Shown: positions 51,001 through 63,474 of the stretch, one piece after another
Layout of the letters: the number at the start of each line of letters is the position of its first letter
Position numbering within the stretch: the first letter of the stretch is position 1
DNA from: an uncultured Luteimonas sp.
GTDB lineage: Bacteria > Pseudomonadota > Gammaproteobacteria > Xanthomonadales > Xanthomonadaceae
Length of the DNA stretch: 64,000 nt
Direction: 5' to 3'
NCBI GenBank assembly: GCA_934541015.1
Contig: CAKTDC010000015.1
Span: forward strand, 10,532-74,531
Notes under the pieces: model-generated
The model's input: only the letters and a program-made list of their open reading frames with translations
Told to the model about the DNA's origin: nothing
Databases searched by the model: none
Made by a program: the position numbers and the translations under genes

Positions 51001-53042
51001 CGCCAGGTCAGCGAGGCGGCGAGGACCAGGCGGTTGAGGCCGTCGTTCTCGGCGTCGCCGCGCCAGATGCGGGCGAAGGCTTCGGTGAAATCGTCGCCCG
51101 TGCGGTCGACGTCGAGGTCGCCGAGGCCCGACTCGACCTCGAAGTCCTGGATGTAGGCCGCGGTATCGGCGGCCTCGACCCGGTAGGGATGCTCGGTGAT
51201 CACCCGCAGGCCCAGGTTCTCCATCATCGGCAGCACGTCCGACAGCGCGATGTCGTGGTCGCGCCGGTACAGCTTGAAGCGCAGCGCGCCCTCGCCCGGC
51301 AGCGCGTGCGGCGACTGCTGCAGGCTCAGCTGCAGGTCGTCGGCGTCGCGCAGCGCGGCCAGGCGCTCCACGTCGGTGGCGGCGATGGCGGGAGTCGCGT
51401 TCTCGATGTAGCCGGCGGGCAGCGCACGGCCGTAGCGGACGGCCAGCGCCAGCCCCTGCTCCTCGCCGTGGCGCGCGACCAGGGCGTCGCGCAGGTCGTC
51501 CTGCCAGTTGCGCACGATCACCGCCAGCTCCTGCTCCAGCGACGCCTCGTCGACCTCGAACTCGGCCTCCGGGCGCGGGCGCACGATCAGGTGCAGCTGG
51601 GCCAGGGGCGAATCGCCGATCACCACGTTCGCGTCGACATGCTCGGCGTGCAGGGCCCGGCGCAGCATCGCTTCCACCCGGTGCCGGACCTCGGTGCTGT
51701 AGCGGTCGCGCGGGATGTAGACGAGCACCGAATAGAACCGGCCGTAGCGGTCGCGGCGCAGGAACAGCCGACTGCGCACGCGCTCCTGCAGCGCGAGCAC
51801 GCCGGTCGCCAGGCGGAACAGCTGTTCGGAGCTGGAGTGGAACAGCTCGTCGCGCGGCAGCGTTTCGAGGATGTGCTTGAGCGCCTTGCCGCTGTGTCCG
51901 GTGGGCTTGAGACCCGACTCGCTCATCACGTGCTCGTAGCGCTCGCGCACCAGCGGGATGTCCCACGGCCGGCGGGTGTAGGCGCTGGAGGTGTACAGCC
52001 CGAGGAAGCGATGCTCGGACACCGAACGCCCCTTGTCGTCGAACGAGAGCACGCCGATGTAGTCCATGTAACCGAGGCGGTGCACCCGCGAGCGCGAGTT
52101 GGTCTTGGTCAGGATCAGCGCCTCGGCGGCCTCGCCGCTGTTGCGCAGCTGGTAGGCCGCCAGCGACTTGACCTTGCGCGGCGCGCTGCCGGCGCTGCCG
52201 CGCATCAGACCCAGGCCCGAGCCCTCCACCGGCACCCAGAGCTCCTCGCCGCCCTTCTTGCGCAGGCGGTATTCGCGGTAGCCGAAGAAGGTGAAGTGTT
52301 CGTTCGCCGCCCAGCGCAGGAACTCCTGGGCCTCCCTGCGCTCGGCATCGCTTACCGGCAGCCGGCGGGTGGCCAGGTCCGCGGCGACGTCCAGCATCTT
52401 CTCGCGCATCGTCACCCAGTCGGCGACGATCGCGCGCACGTTGTCCAGCACCTGCACGATGGCCTTCTCGATGGCGGCCATGCCCTCGGCGGTCTGCCGG
52501 TCGATCTCCAGGTGCATCACCGACTCGATGTCGCCCTGGCCGACCGACACCAGCCTGCCGGCGCGGTCGCGCTCGACTGCGATCACCGGATGCCCCAGCA
52601 CGTGCATGCCGATGCCGAGCTCGGTCAGGGTCATCGTCACCGAGTCGACGAGGAACGGCATGTCGTCGTTGACGATCTGCAGCACCGTGTGCGGCGACTC
52701 CCAGCCGTGGGTCTTCGCCGCCGGGTTGAACAGGCGCACCAGCGCGGTGCCGGGCTTGCGCCTGTGCGCGAACTCCAGCAGGTCGTTGGCCAGCGCCGCC
52801 CAGCCCTCGGGCCCGTGCAGGGGCAGTTCGTCGCGGGTCAGGCGGCGATAGAAGGCCGCCGCGAAGGCGCGGGCGTCGTCCTGCCGGCCGCGCCCGGCGA
52901 GCTTGCGGATCGCCGCCAGGATCGGTTCGAGCAGGCTCTCCGGATCCTTCGACGCGCGCCTCTGGCTGTCGCGGCGCGGCGGGGAGGTCTTGCTGGCGGC
53001 CTTCTTCGCCACGGGCTTGCGGGAACGTGAGGCGGACGTCAT
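48039..53042 (-). CDS. gdhB: Large NAD-specific glutamate dehydrogenase (GDH-180 type)
   Basis: A 1,667-aa enzyme of the 180-kDa bacterial NAD-GDH class, converting glutamate to 2-oxoglutarate and ammonium in catabolism. A basic N-terminal tail precedes the long N-terminal domain with ACT-like regulatory parts. The catalytic domain (about 750-1250) shows [22 protein letters not shown] (given as two parts: [22 protein letters not shown]), [13 protein letters not shown] with the catalytic Lys, and [16 protein letters not shown] helical C-terminal domain follows. Arginine commonly activates and ATP inhibits this class. A GC hairpin lies in its leader. Confidence 0.95.
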   Translation of the reverse strand: MTSASRSRKPVAKKAASKTSPPRRDSQRRASKDPESLLEPILAAIRKLAGRGRQDDARAFAAAFYRRLTRDELPLHGPEGWAALANDLLEFAHRRKPGTALVRLFNPAAKTHGWESPHTVLQIVNDDMPFLVDSVTMTLTELGIGMHVLGHPVIAVERDRAGRLVSVGQGDIESVMHLEIDRQTAEGMAAIEKAIVQVLDNVRAIVADWVTMREKMLDVAADLATRRLPVSDAERREAQEFLRWAANEHFTFFGYREYRLRKKGGEELWVPVEGSGLGLMRGSAGSAPRKVKSLAAYQLRNSGEAAEALILTKTNSRSRVHRLGYMDYIGVLSFDDKGRSVSEHRFLGLYTSSAYTRRPWDIPLVRERYEHVMSESGLKPTGHSGKALKHILETLPRDELFHSSSEQLFRLATGVLALQERVRSRLFLRRDRYGRFYSVLVYIPRDRYSTEVRHRVEAMLRRALHAEHVDANVVIGDSPLAQLHLIVRPRPEAEFEVDEASLEQELAVIVRNWQDDLRDALVARHGEEQGLALAVRYGRALPAGYIENATPAIAATDVERLAALRDADDLQLSLQQSPHALPGEGALRFKLYRRDHDIALSDVLPMMENLGLRVITEHPYRVEAADTAAYIQDFEVESGLGDLDVDRTGDDFTEAFARIWRGDAENDGLNRLVLAASLTWRQVALLRGYGKFLLQVGVPFSQAYVEETFARNPLIARLLVELFEARFDPRTGRQGKADAQRGADALGAQLLALTGGDSAAMAVLQPVVDARRQGREARYEAARTALRALLDSVSSLDEDRILRSFMGVIDATLRTSYYQRTNDGGFKETIAFKFDSAQVPEAPKPKPYREIFVYGPRVEGIHLRFGPVARGGLRWSDRREDFRTEVLGLVKAQMVKNTVIVPVGSKGGFIVKRPPAGGDRDALFAEGVACYRLFISGLLDITDNIVDGAIVPPVDVVRHDQDDPYLVVAADKGTATFSDIANGISADYGFWMGDAFASGGSVGYDHKGMGITARGAWESVKRHFRALGHDSQSQDFTCVGIGDMSGDVFGNGMLLSRHIRLVAAFDHRHIFIDPTPDSARSYEERARLFKVPRSSWADYDAKLISKGGGVYLRTLKSIAITPQAREALGLPEGTTAMTPNALLSAILRAPVDLLWNGGIGTYVKGSTEQHADVGDRANNAIRVDGRDLRCRIVGEGGNLGMTQLGRIEAAMNGVLLNTDFIDNSAGVDTSDHEVNIKILLNGLVRDGKLKMDARNRLLASMTDEVAQLVLWDNYRQNQAISLMERMSTARLGSKQHFIRTLEQQGLLDRQIEYLPSDAEFSERRSRGQGLTRPELAVLLSYSKLVAFDQLLQSDVPEDPYLSRELQRYFPEPLQKKYAPAMEQHRLKREIIATAVTNTMINRMGATFLMRMQEDSGRSYGEVAKAFTITRETLEARELWVQIDALDGKVAEAVQIDALQVIWNLQRSFTRWLLARPGAIPDITTAVQRYHDGFRDIRAGDNIIPDSMRPGYEASLADWLGKDVPPALAGQLAALPYLEPCADIIELATERGGSPVDVARLHFRVGEALRVPWLTEQIDALEVEGRWHAVARGVLREELAVQQRTLVGQVLSMPGKTPEQKVAAWLERDDPALRFTLSMLSELAAQKTLDYPTASVAVQRLSQLAQRS

Positions 53043-53061
53043 GACGGCGGTTCTCCGGATG

Positions 53062-53089
53062 AAGCAAGGCCCGCGTTCGCACGCGGGCC
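53062..53089 (-). terminator. Candidate terminator after the acyl-CoA dehydrogenase gene / leader hairpin of the GDH gene
   Basis: A perfect 9-bp stem GGCCCGCGT/ACGCGGGCC with a GCGA loop on the minus strand, followed by TTGCTTC. It lies 122 bp past the acyl-CoA dehydrogenase stop and 20 bp before the GDH ATG, so it could end the former or regulate the latter. Confidence 0.45.
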
Positions 53090-53210
53090 GGGGTGGGCGA
53101 CGCGGGCTGGCGGCCCGGCGTCTGGATAGTGGCTGCGGGCGCGCGGCTCGGACTCGTCGGTGAGTTCAGGGACCTTCGCGCGGGAACGACTGGCCATGGG
53201 CTGCCGGCTC

Positions 53211-54371
<1,161 letters not shown>

Positions 54372-54444
54372 TGTTACCGTAGTCACCGGATTGTAGCCGG
54401 GCCGGTTGGCGAACCCCAACCCGTGCGGCGAACGCGGCCGTGGC

Positions 54445-54474
54445 TTGACCGCGCCCGCGCTGCGGCGCCAGAAT
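54445..54474 (+). promoter_or_regulatory. Candidate promoter of the sahR-like/metH operon
   Basis: -35 TTGACC (54445-54450), an 18-bp spacer and -10 CAGAAT (54469-54474). It directly abuts the palindromic operator. Confidence 0.45.
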
Positions 54475-54500
54475 ATCTCTATATCGCGATATGGAGATAT
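54473..54500. promoter_or_regulatory. 28-bp palindromic operator upstream of the ArsR-type regulator
   Basis: ATATCTCTATATCG / CGATATGGAGATAT: 13 of 14 positions pair. It overlaps the -10/start region and ends 2 bp before the regulator ATG. It is a strong candidate for the autoregulatory site. Confidence 0.8.
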
Positions 54501-54502
54501 GT

Positions 54503-55486
54503 ATGGACCTCGAAGCCTGGTCCGCGCGGCTCAAGGTCCTCGCCGACCCGACGCGCGTGCGCCTGCTGGCGCTGCTCGAGGGCGAGGAACTGACCGTGGC
54601 CGAACTCTCCGCGATCACCCGCCTGGCGCAGCCGCGCGTGTCCACCCACCTGGCCAGGCTGAAGGAGGCCGGGCTGGTGCGCGACCGGCGCTCGGGCGTC
54701 TCGGCCTACTACCGCTTCGACGACGAGGCCCTCGACCCCGCCCAGCGCGCACTGTGGCAGGCGCTGTCCACCGGCAGCGACGATCCCCTGCTGCGCCAGG
54801 ACGCCGAGCGCGTGCCGGCCGTGCTCGCCGCCCGCGCCGCCGACCAGAACTGGGCCGACAGCGTCGCCGGCGACATGGAGCGCCACTACTCCCCCGGCCG
54901 CACCTGGGAGGCGCTGGCGCGCAGCGCGCTGCCGCTGCTGGAAACCGGCGACGTGCTCGACATCGCCTCGGGCGACGGCGTGCTGGCCGAACTGCTGGCG
55001 CCGCACGCCCACCGCTACGTCTGCGTCGACAGCAGCCCGCGGGTGGTCGCGGCCGCGGCCGAGCGCCTGCGCCGCTTCCGCAACGTCGAGGTGCGCGAGG
55101 GCGACATGCACGCCCTGCCCTTCGCCGAGGGCGAGTTCGACCTGGTGGTGCTGATGCACGCCCTGACCTACGCCGACAAGCCGGCGCAGGCCGTGGCCGA
55201 GGCCGCGCGCGTACTGCGCCCCGGCGGCCGGCTGCTGCTGTCGAGCCTGGCCCGGCACGAACACCAGAGCGTGGTCCAGGCCTACGGCCACGCCAACCTC
55301 GGCTTCACCGACCGGGACCTGCGCCGCTTCGTCGCGCGCGCCGGGCTGGAGCTGCTCAACGCCGAAACGGTCACCCGCGAGAAGCGTCCGCCGCATTTCG
55401 AGGTGATCTCGATGATTGCGGGGAAGCCGGAAATCGGGAATGGGGAATCGGGAATCGGCAGAAGCAAGAGCGGAAAATCCTCATGA
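54503..55486 (+). CDS. ArsR-family regulator fused to a SAM-dependent methyltransferase domain (SahR type)
   Basis: A 327-aa protein. The N-terminal ArsR winged helix (about 1-90; [44 protein letters not shown] given in parts) is followed by a class I methyltransferase-like domain (about 140-290; [30 protein letters not shown]). In proteobacteria such regulators of methionine-cycle genes, called SahR, sense S-adenosylhomocysteine; the link to metH immediately downstream fits. No metal-binding Cys pair of the classic ArsR type is seen. Its last ~18 codons are encoded by a GGGAATC repeat, giving an odd tail ([17 protein letters not shown]), and its stop overlaps the metH start. Confidence 0.88.
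   Translation: MDLEAWSARLKVLADPTRVRLLALLEGEELTVAELSAITRLAQPRVSTHLARLKEAGLVRDRRSGVSAYYRFDDEALDPAQRALWQALSTGSDDPLLRQDAERVPAVLAARAADQNWADSVAGDMERHYSPGRTWEALARSALPLLETGDVLDIASGDGVLAELLAPHAHRYVCVDSSPRVVAAAAERLRRFRNVEVREGDMHALPFAEGEFDLVVLMHALTYADKPAQAVAEAARVLRPGGRLLLSSLARHEHQSVVQAYGHANLGFTDRDLRRFVARAGLELLNAETVTREKRPPHFEVISMIAGKPEIGNGESGIGRSKSGKSS
55428..55473 (+). repeat. GGGAATC-type repeat within the 3' end of the sahR-like gene
   Basis: An array of GGAAATCGGGAATGGGGAATC-type heptamers followed by GCAAGAGCGG, the same arm and core as the elements at 13329 and 32726, but here only one arm is present and it is translated. Confidence 0.75.
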
Positions 55487-56600
55487 CACCTCCTGATCCG
55501 ACCATTGCCGGTGCCCACCTGCCGGGCCAGCGGCTGCCGTGGCTCCACCCGGGGCGCGTCGCCCTGCTCGAGGCGGGCCTGCGCGATCGCATCCTGGTGA
55601 TCGACGGCGCCATGGGCACCATGATCCAGCGCCACGGGCTGGAGGAGGCCGACTACCGCGGCGAGCGTTTCGCCGCCGGCTTCGACGGCACGCGCCCGGC
55701 GCCCGCCGGCGGCGGCCACGACCTCAAGGGCAACAACGACCTGCTCCTGCTGACCCGCCCCGACCTCGTCGCCGCCATCCACACGGCCTATCTCGAGGCC
55801 GGGGCCGACCTGGTCGAGACCAACACCTTCAACGCCACCTCGATCAGCCAGGCCGACTACGGCCTGGAGCATCTGGTCCACGAGCTCAACAGCGCCGGCG
55901 CGCGGATCGCCCGCGCCTGCTGCGACGCGATGGAGGCGCTGACGCCGGAGCGGCCGCGCTTCGTCATCGGCGTGCTCGGCCCGACCAGCCGCACCGCCTC
56001 GATCAGCCCCGACGTCAACGATCCGGGCTTCCGCAACACCAGCTTCGACGCCCTGCGCCTGGCCTATCGCGAAGCGACCGACGGACTGGTCGACGGCGGC
56101 GCCGACATCCTGATGGTCGAGACCATCTTCGACACGCTCAACGCCAAGGCCGCGCTGTACGCGATCGAGGAAGCCTTCGACGCGCGCGGCGGCCGCCTGC
56201 CGGTGATGATCTCCGGCACCATCACCGACGCCTCGGGGCGCACCCTGTCCGGGCAGACCGCGGAGGCCTTCCTGACCTCGGTGGCGCACAGCCGCCCGCT
56301 GGCGGTGGGCCTGAACTGCGCGCTCGGCGCGAAGGACCTGCGCCCGCACGTGGAGACGCTGGCCACGCTGGCCAGGTGCCACGTCAGCGCGCATCCCAAT
56401 GCCGGCCTGCCCAACGCCTTCGGCGGCTACGACGAGACGCCGCAGGAAACCGCCACGGTGCTGCGCGAATTCGCCCAGGCCGGCCTGCTCAACCTCGTCG
56501 GTGGCTGCTGCGGCACCACCCCCGACCACATCCGCGCGATCGCCGACGCCGTGGCCGGCCTGCCGCCGCGCACACTGCCGGCAGCACCGGGGAACGCCGC

Positions 56601-56604
<4 letters not shown>
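55483..56604 (+). CDS. metH: Methionine synthase, N-terminal part: homocysteine S-methyltransferase module
   Basis: A 373-aa stand-alone homocysteine-binding module of cobalamin-dependent methionine synthase. Signatures: [37 protein letters not shown], and zinc-ligand Cys in [12 protein letters not shown] and [18 protein letters not shown]. Corresponds to about residues 1-350 of E. coli MetH. Stop and the start of the second metH gene overlap (ATGA), and its own start overlaps the regulator's stop, so all three are coupled. A split MetH is known from xanthomonads from memory. Confidence 0.93.
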
Positions 56605-59291
<2,687 letters not shown>

Positions 59292-59305
59292 AGGGTGATC
59301 GGCCG

Positions 59306-59938
59306 CTACCAGACCAGGTCGTCGGGCACCTGGTACTTCGGGTCGGCGTAGGGATCGTCGGCCACCGGCGCGTCCGGATCCACCTTCAGTGCGACGCACG
59401 GCGCGAATACGGCCTCCGCCTCGGCGAGCATGGCCGCGGTCACCAGCAGGTAGCGGCCGTTGAGCTGCACCACGCCGAGCAGCCCGGCGTTGAGCGCCTT
59501 CAGCTGCTCCGGGGTGACGTAGATGCGCTTGATCTTGCCGCCGTACTCGAAGTGGCGGGCCATGTCCGCGTCGGCGGCGTTCAGCGCCTTGTCCCTGAGC
59601 AGCTCGTCGAGTTTCGCGCGCGCCTCGCGCCGCTGCCGCGCTTCCTCCTGGCGGCGGCGTTCGGCCTCGATCCGCTCGTCCTTCTCCTTCTGCGCGCGGA
59701 TCGCGTAGGCCTTGGCCAGGTCGATCTCGCCCCGGTCCTGCCGCCGCCCCGGCTTGCGGCGCTGGCGGGCGGCGTCGGCCGCGGCAGGCGTCGCCGGTTT
59801 TGCCGGCGGCTTCCCGGACGGCTTCCCCGAAGGCTTTCCGGACGGCCTCGTGGCAGCCTTTTCAGCGGTCTTTGCAGCCGGCTTCGCAGCCGGCTTGAAG
59901 CCCAGTCCCAGCAGTTGGTCGCGCAGCGAATCGCTCAT
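59306..59938 (-). CDS. DUF2058 family protein (YaiL-like)
   Basis: A 210-aa basic protein. An N-terminal [15 protein letters not shown] is followed by a low-complexity Ala/Lys/Pro/Gly region with repeated SGKP units (about 17-60). A charged helical stretch follows ([20 protein letters not shown]), then the DUF2058 C-terminal part ([41 protein letters not shown]). Function unknown; E. coli YaiL is nucleoprotein/polysome-associated in some annotations. Follows slyX in the same orientation by 17 bp. Confidence 0.88.
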   Translation of the reverse strand: MSDSLRDQLLGLGFKPAAKPAAKTAEKAATRPSGKPSGKPSGKPPAKPATPAAADAARQRRKPGRRQDRGEIDLAKAYAIRAQKEKDERIEAERRRQEEARQRREARAKLDELLRDKALNAADADMARHFEYGGKIKRIYVTPEQLKALNAGLLGVVQLNGRYLLVTAAMLAEAEAVFAPCVALKVDPDAPVADDPYADPKYQVPDDLVW

Positions 59939-59955
59939 GCGGTCGGAACCATCGA

Positions 59956-60186
59956 TCAGTAGTGCGGAGGCGGCGGCTCGAGTGCGGGATCGCCCGGGGA
60001 GTCGCCGCGGGTGAGCTTGATGTCCTCGACCAGGCGCCGCAGCAGGGCGGCATTGGCCGCAGTCTCCAGGCGGCTGGCGCTCAGCGCGTCGTTGAGCTCG
60101 GCCAGCGCCTGCTCCTGGAACGCCAGCCGGGTTTCCAGCTCCACCAGCCTGGCCTCGAACGCCGCGTCGGCCGATCCTGCACTCAT
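59956..60186 (-). CDS. slyX: SlyX family protein
   Basis: A 76-aa protein with the SlyX pattern: a coiled coil (about 9-55; LVELETRLAFQEQALAELND, LLRRLVEDIK) and a Pro-rich end PPPPHY, which is the family hallmark. Function unknown. GGAG is about 10 nt before the ATG. Lies between the lipoprotein FKBP gene and DUF2058; slyX next to an FKBP isomerase gene is a frequent arrangement (as with E. coli slyD/fkpA). Confidence 0.92.
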   Translation of the reverse strand: MSAGSADAAFEARLVELETRLAFQEQALAELNDALSASRLETAANAALLRRLVEDIKLTRGDSPGDPALEPPPPHY

Positions 60187-60261
60187 CGCTCTTGCTCCGG
60201 GGCTGCGTCATCGTGCGCCGGCGACATGGATACGAATCCATGCCGCCAGCCTGCACCCGCC

Positions 60262-61023
60262 TTATTGCGCGGGGTTGACGATTTCCAGCAGCTCGACCTC
60301 GAACACCAGGGTGGCGTTGGGCGCGATCGGGCCACCCGGGGTGCCCTGCTCGCCGTAGCCGAGTTCGCCTGGGATCCAGAACCTGTACTTGCTGCCCACC
60401 GGCATCAGCTGCAGGCCTTCCTGCCAGCCCGGCACCACCTGGTTGAGCGCGAACTGGGCGGGCTCGCCGCGCGCGTAGGAGTCGTCGAAGGTCTCGCCCG
60501 AGAGCAGCGTGCCGCGGTAGTGCACCTTCACCGTGGCGTCGGCCGCGGGCCGGGCGCCGCTGCCCTCGCCGAGCACCTGGTACTGCAGGCCCGACCCGGT
60601 GGTCTTCACCTCCGGCTTCTTGCCGTTCTCGGCGAAGAACTTGCGGCCTTCCTCGGCGTTGGCCGCGGCCTGCTCGGCGATCTTCGCGATCTGGCGCTGC
60701 TGCATGCGCTCGCCGAAGCCCATCATGATCTGGTTGGACGTCTCCGCGTCGAACACCGCCTCCTGGCCGTCGACCCGGGCGCGGATCGCGCGGATCACCA
60801 TGTCCAGCTCGACCTCCTCCTGCACCTCGGCCAGGCTCTCCCCGATCTGGGTGCCGATCACCCAGCTCACCTGCTCCTTGTCGGTGGACAGGTCCGCGGC
60901 GGCGACCGTGCCGGTGGTCAGGGCCTTGCCCGACTCCTTGTCGATGGGCTTGCAGGCCATCAGCGGCAGGGCAAGCACCGCTGCGAGCAGCCCGAGCGGG
61001 ACGATACGGATGGAAGCTTTCAT
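60262..61023 (-). CDS. FKBP-type peptidyl-prolyl isomerase, lipoprotein (FkpA/Mip-like)
   Basis: A 253-aa periplasmic-side lipoprotein; the signal peptide ends in the lipobox LMAC (Cys at about 24). The N-terminal dimerisation domain (about 45-140; EQVSWVIGTQIGESLAEVQ) is followed by a linker helix. The C-terminal FKBP domain (about 150-250) has VKVHYRGTLLSGETFDDSY, QVVPGWQEGLQLMPVGSKY and IPGELGYGEQG with the aromatic residues of the active site. It helps fold exported proteins. The paralogue follows upstream at 61086-62012, suggesting tandem duplication. Confidence 0.93.
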   Translation of the reverse strand: MKASIRIVPLGLLAAVLALPLMACKPIDKESGKALTTGTVAAADLSTDKEQVSWVIGTQIGESLAEVQEEVELDMVIRAIRARVDGQEAVFDAETSNQIMMGFGERMQQRQIAKIAEQAAANAEEGRKFFAENGKKPEVKTTGSGLQYQVLGEGSGARPAADATVKVHYRGTLLSGETFDDSYARGEPAQFALNQVVPGWQEGLQLMPVGSKYRFWIPGELGYGEQGTPGGPIAPNATLVFEVELLEIVNPAQ

Positions 61024-61085
61024 GCTTGGAACTCCTGGGGAATCGCGAAAAGGGACACCGCCGCGGCGCGGACGGCAGGGAAACT

Positions 61086-62012
61086 TCAGAGGATGTCGAG
61101 CAGTTCGACGTCGAACACCAGCAGGGCGTTGGGACCGATGGCGGGCGGGCTGCCGGCCTCGCCGTAGCCCAGTTCGCCGGGTACCCAGAAGCGGTACTTG
61201 GCGCCGATCGGCATCAGCATCAGGCCTTCGGTCCAGCCGCTGATCAGCTGCCGCAGCTGGAATTCGGCGGGGGCGCCGCGGTCGTAGGAACTGTCGAACA
61301 CGGTGCCGTCGAGCAGGCTGCCGCGATACTGCACGCGGACCCGGTCGGAGATCATCGGCCGGCGGCCGGAGCCCTGCCGGAGCACCATGTACTGCAGCCC
61401 CGAGGGCGTGGCGAAGACACCCTTGGCCGAGCGGTTGCCGGCCAGGAATTCGTTGCCGGCGCGGCGGTTGTCCCCGGCCGCGGCCGCGGCCCTGGCCTGG
61501 ATCCGCGTGTTCAGCGCCTCCGCCGCCTGCCGGGCCTGCTCGGGCGAAAGCAGCGGCGTCTGCCCGAGCGCGAGCGCGCGCACGCCGCGCACCAGCACCG
61601 CCGCATCGATCTCGTCGCGCAGCGGCGCCAGCGAGCGGCCGGCATCGGCGCCGAGCATCAGCCCGACCTTGGCGGTGTCGATCGTCGCAGGCGGCTGCGA
61701 ACCGGGTGCCATCCCCGGGATCGGCCTGCCTGCGCGCGCCGCAGCGCGTTGTCTCAGCGGCCCGGCAAGCGCGGCCGCGTCCTGCTCGGAGATCAGCGGC
61801 TCGCCGCCGTCGAGCGCATGGCGCAGGGCGCGCTCGAACTGCGCGAAGTCGATGTCCGGGCCCACCGCCGCGAACGAGCGGCCCACGTCCATGCCCATCA
61901 TGTAGCTGATCCGCTCACGCTCGCCCTCGAGTCCGGCCGGTTCCTGGGCGAAGGCGGCGGTGGCGGCCACGGCCAATAGCAGCGCGGAGGCGGCGCGCAC
62001 GAAGCTCGTCAT
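61086..62012 (-). CDS. FKBP-type peptidyl-prolyl isomerase with duplicated N-terminal domain
   Basis: A 308-aa periplasmic protein with a cleavable signal peptide (ends AATAAFAQ). Unlike its neighbour it has two tandem N-terminal FKBP_N-like units: residues about 35-85 (ISYMMGMDVGRSFAAV) and about 115-165 (VGLMLGADAGRSLAPL). A Gln/Ala helix and the FKBP domain (about 205-308; RVQYRGSLLDGTVFDSSYDRG given in parts, ISGWTEGLMLMPIGAKYRF, IPGELG-like VPGELGYGEAGSP) follow. The doubled dimerisation module could change its oligomeric state. AGGAG lies 9 nt before the ATG. Confidence 0.9.
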   Translation of the reverse strand: MTSFVRAASALLLAVAATAAFAQEPAGLEGERERISYMMGMDVGRSFAAVGPDIDFAQFERALRHALDGGEPLISEQDAAALAGPLRQRAAARAGRPIPGMAPGSQPPATIDTAKVGLMLGADAGRSLAPLRDEIDAAVLVRGVRALALGQTPLLSPEQARQAAEALNTRIQARAAAAAGDNRRAGNEFLAGNRSAKGVFATPSGLQYMVLRQGSGRRPMISDRVRVQYRGSLLDGTVFDSSYDRGAPAEFQLRQLISGWTEGLMLMPIGAKYRFWVPGELGYGEAGSPPAIGPNALLVFDVELLDIL

Positions 62013-62111
62013 CGGGGTATGGCTCCTGTCCGGCGTCGCCCGGGGCGGCGGCGCAAAACGGCTATTGTCGCGGGCCTTGGCGGCGCCGGCAATCGCCGCG
62101 CCGGCGGCGGT

Positions 62112-62681
62112 TCAGCGCCCCGCTGGCGGCGGGGCCGGGGCCGCCAGCGCGCGCTCGATGGCCGCGACGATGGCCGGATCGTCCGGCCTGGTGCGGCTGC
62201 CCCAGTTGTCGATCACGCGCCCGTCCCGGCCGAGCAGGTACTTGTGGAAGTTCCAGCCCGGCGCCGTGCCGGTGATCCGCACCAGGTCGCGGTACAGCGG
62301 CGTGGCCTGCTCGCCGACCACGTGCACCCGCTCGAACATCGGGAACTTCACCCCGTAGGTCAGGGTGCAGAACTCGCGGATCTGCGCCTCATCCTCGAAC
62401 TCCTGCGCCTTGAAGTCGCCCGACGGGAAGCCGAGCACGGCGAACCCGCGCGCGCGGTACTTCGCGTCCATCGCCTCGAGCGCCTCGAACTGCGGCGTGA
62501 AGCCGCACTTGCTCGCGGTGTTGACGATCAGCAGCACCTTGCCGCCGTAGCGGCTGCCCAGGTGCACGGGGGTTTTCCCGGCCAGCGGCCGGTAGCTGCG
62601 ATCGAGCAGCCCGTCGCCCGCCACGGCGGGCGCGGCGGCGGTGAAGAAGCCCAGGAGCAGCGCGCAGATCAGTGATTTCAT
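62112..62681 (-). CDS. Exported glutathione peroxidase-family protein
   Basis: A 189-aa thioredoxin-fold peroxidase with a signal peptide (SLICALLLGFFTAAAPAVAG), so it acts in the periplasm. The peroxidatic Cys59 lies in VNTASKCGFTPQFEALE. The second family motif, usually FP-x-NQF, reads FPSGDFKAQEF, so the tetrad Gln is replaced by Asp; PGWNFHKYLL with Trp and Asn is intact. Such bacterial enzymes are mostly thioredoxin-dependent despite the name. I chose ATG 62681 because the open frame upstream lacks a signal. It is divergent from the GntR operon. Confidence 0.9.
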   Translation of the reverse strand: MKSLICALLLGFFTAAAPAVAGDGLLDRSYRPLAGKTPVHLGSRYGGKVLLIVNTASKCGFTPQFEALEAMDAKYRARGFAVLGFPSGDFKAQEFEDEAQIREFCTLTYGVKFPMFERVHVVGEQATPLYRDLVRITGTAPGWNFHKYLLGRDGRVIDNWGSRTRPDDPAIVAAIERALAAPAPPPAGR

Positions 62682-62766
62682 CGCGATTTCCGCCTTCGGG
62701 TGATGCGGCCCGCCGGGTCCGGCGGGCACCATGACTTCAGTTGGGGGCACGCGGCCCCGGAATCCG

Positions 62767-62794
62767 TTGACAGTCCCTGTTTCGGTGTTATAGT
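62767..62794 (+). promoter_or_regulatory. Sigma-70 promoter of the GntR-ABC operon
   Basis: -35 TTGACA (perfect, 62767-62772), a 16-bp spacer and -10 TATAGT (62789-62794). It is the closest match to consensus I found in the window. Confidence 0.85.
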
Positions 62795-62806
62795 TGAATA
62801 CAACAC
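62785..62806. promoter_or_regulatory. Inverted-repeat operator over the -10 (YtrA-type)
   Basis: GTGTTATA-GTTGAA-TACAACAC, arms with 7 of 8 matching positions, covering the -10 box. It is positioned for repression by the YtrA-type GntR protein encoded at 63112. Confidence 0.75.
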
Positions 62807-62832
62807 CTATCCACCAGAGCAGGACGTTCATC

Positions 62833-63108
62833 ATGAACCGCAAGCTCCGCCACACGATACTGGCTTTCTCCACCAGCGGCGTGATGCTGCTCCTGGGCCT
62901 TGTCGCCGGCCAGCCCCTGCCCTCCGGCCCCGACGCGACCTTCGCCGCCGCCCGCGCCGCACCCGCCGCCCACGCCGACGAACCCGCGCTCCGGCCGGAC
63001 GCCGCGACCGCCGAGCCGCAGCGCCGGCGCCGCGGCTCCACCGCCCGCGAGGTGTTCGCAATCCCCTATTTCTCCTTCGCACGCGGATCGCGCGGCAGCC
63101 GGAGCTGA
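62833..63108 (+). CDS. Small exported or membrane-anchored protein of unknown function
   Basis: A 91-aa protein, first gene of the operon. The N-terminal basic and hydrophobic segment (NRKLRHTILAFSTSGVMLLL, about 2-25) looks like a signal or anchor. The rest is Ala/Pro-rich and then Arg-rich (PQRRRRGSTAREVFAIPYFS). I recognise no family. It ends 3 bp before the GntR gene. ATG 62833 is chosen over 62794, which lies inside the -10. The conservation of this frame should be tested; it could be a modulator of the ABC transporter. Confidence 0.6.
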   Translation: MNRKLRHTILAFSTSGVMLLLGLVAGQPLPSGPDATFAAARAAPAAHADEPALRPDAATAEPQRRRRGSTAREVFAIPYFSFARGSRGSRS

Positions 63109-63111
63109 ACC

Positions 63112-63474
63112 ATGGCCGACATCCAGTGGAGCGACGGCGCTCCCATCTACCGCCAGCTGAAGGAACGGGTCATCGCGATGATGCTCGACGGCGAGCTCAG
63201 GCCCGGCGACGCCCTGCCCTCGGTCCGCCAGGTGGCGGCCGAATACCAGCTCAATCCCATCACCGTCTCCCGCGCCTACCAGGAACTGGCGGACGAGGCA
63301 CTCGTCGAGAAACGCAGAGGTCTGGGCATGTACGTCACCGAAGAGGCATCGAAGAAGCTTCTGCTCAACGAACGCGAACGCTTTCTCCGGGAGGAATGGC
63401 CGCAGGTCCTGGAGCGGATCCGCCTGCTGGGCCTGACCCCGGAAAAACTGCTGCGCGAGGGAGATGCCGCATGA
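63112..63474 (+). CDS. GntR-family transcriptional regulator, YtrA subfamily
   Basis: A 120-aa repressor. The winged helix (about 10-75; PIYRQLKERVIAMMLDGELR, LPSVRQVAAEYQLNPITVSRAY) is typical GntR, and the short helical C-terminus (about 76-120, LLLNERERFLREEWPQVLER) without a ligand domain defines the YtrA subfamily, which controls ABC-transporter operons. The stop overlaps the ABC ATPase start (ATGA). The operator at 62785-62806 suggests autorepression. Confidence 0.92.
   Translation: MADIQWSDGAPIYRQLKERVIAMMLDGELRPGDALPSVRQVAAEYQLNPITVSRAYQELADEALVEKRRGLGMYVTEEASKKLLLNERERFLREEWPQVLERIRLLGLTPEKLLREGDAA

Noticed and set aside
48282-53030. A 1,582-codon open frame antisense to the glutamate dehydrogenase gene
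   Set aside because: Long antisense frames are expected in GC-rich DNA. It shows no family signature, is His/Arg/Gly-rich in the way antisense shadows are, and mirrors a clearly recognised enzyme.
54406-55482. In-frame upstream extension of the first metH gene across the regulator gene
   Set aside because: Homology to MetH begins at 55483; the upstream part is an out-of-frame reading of the regulator.
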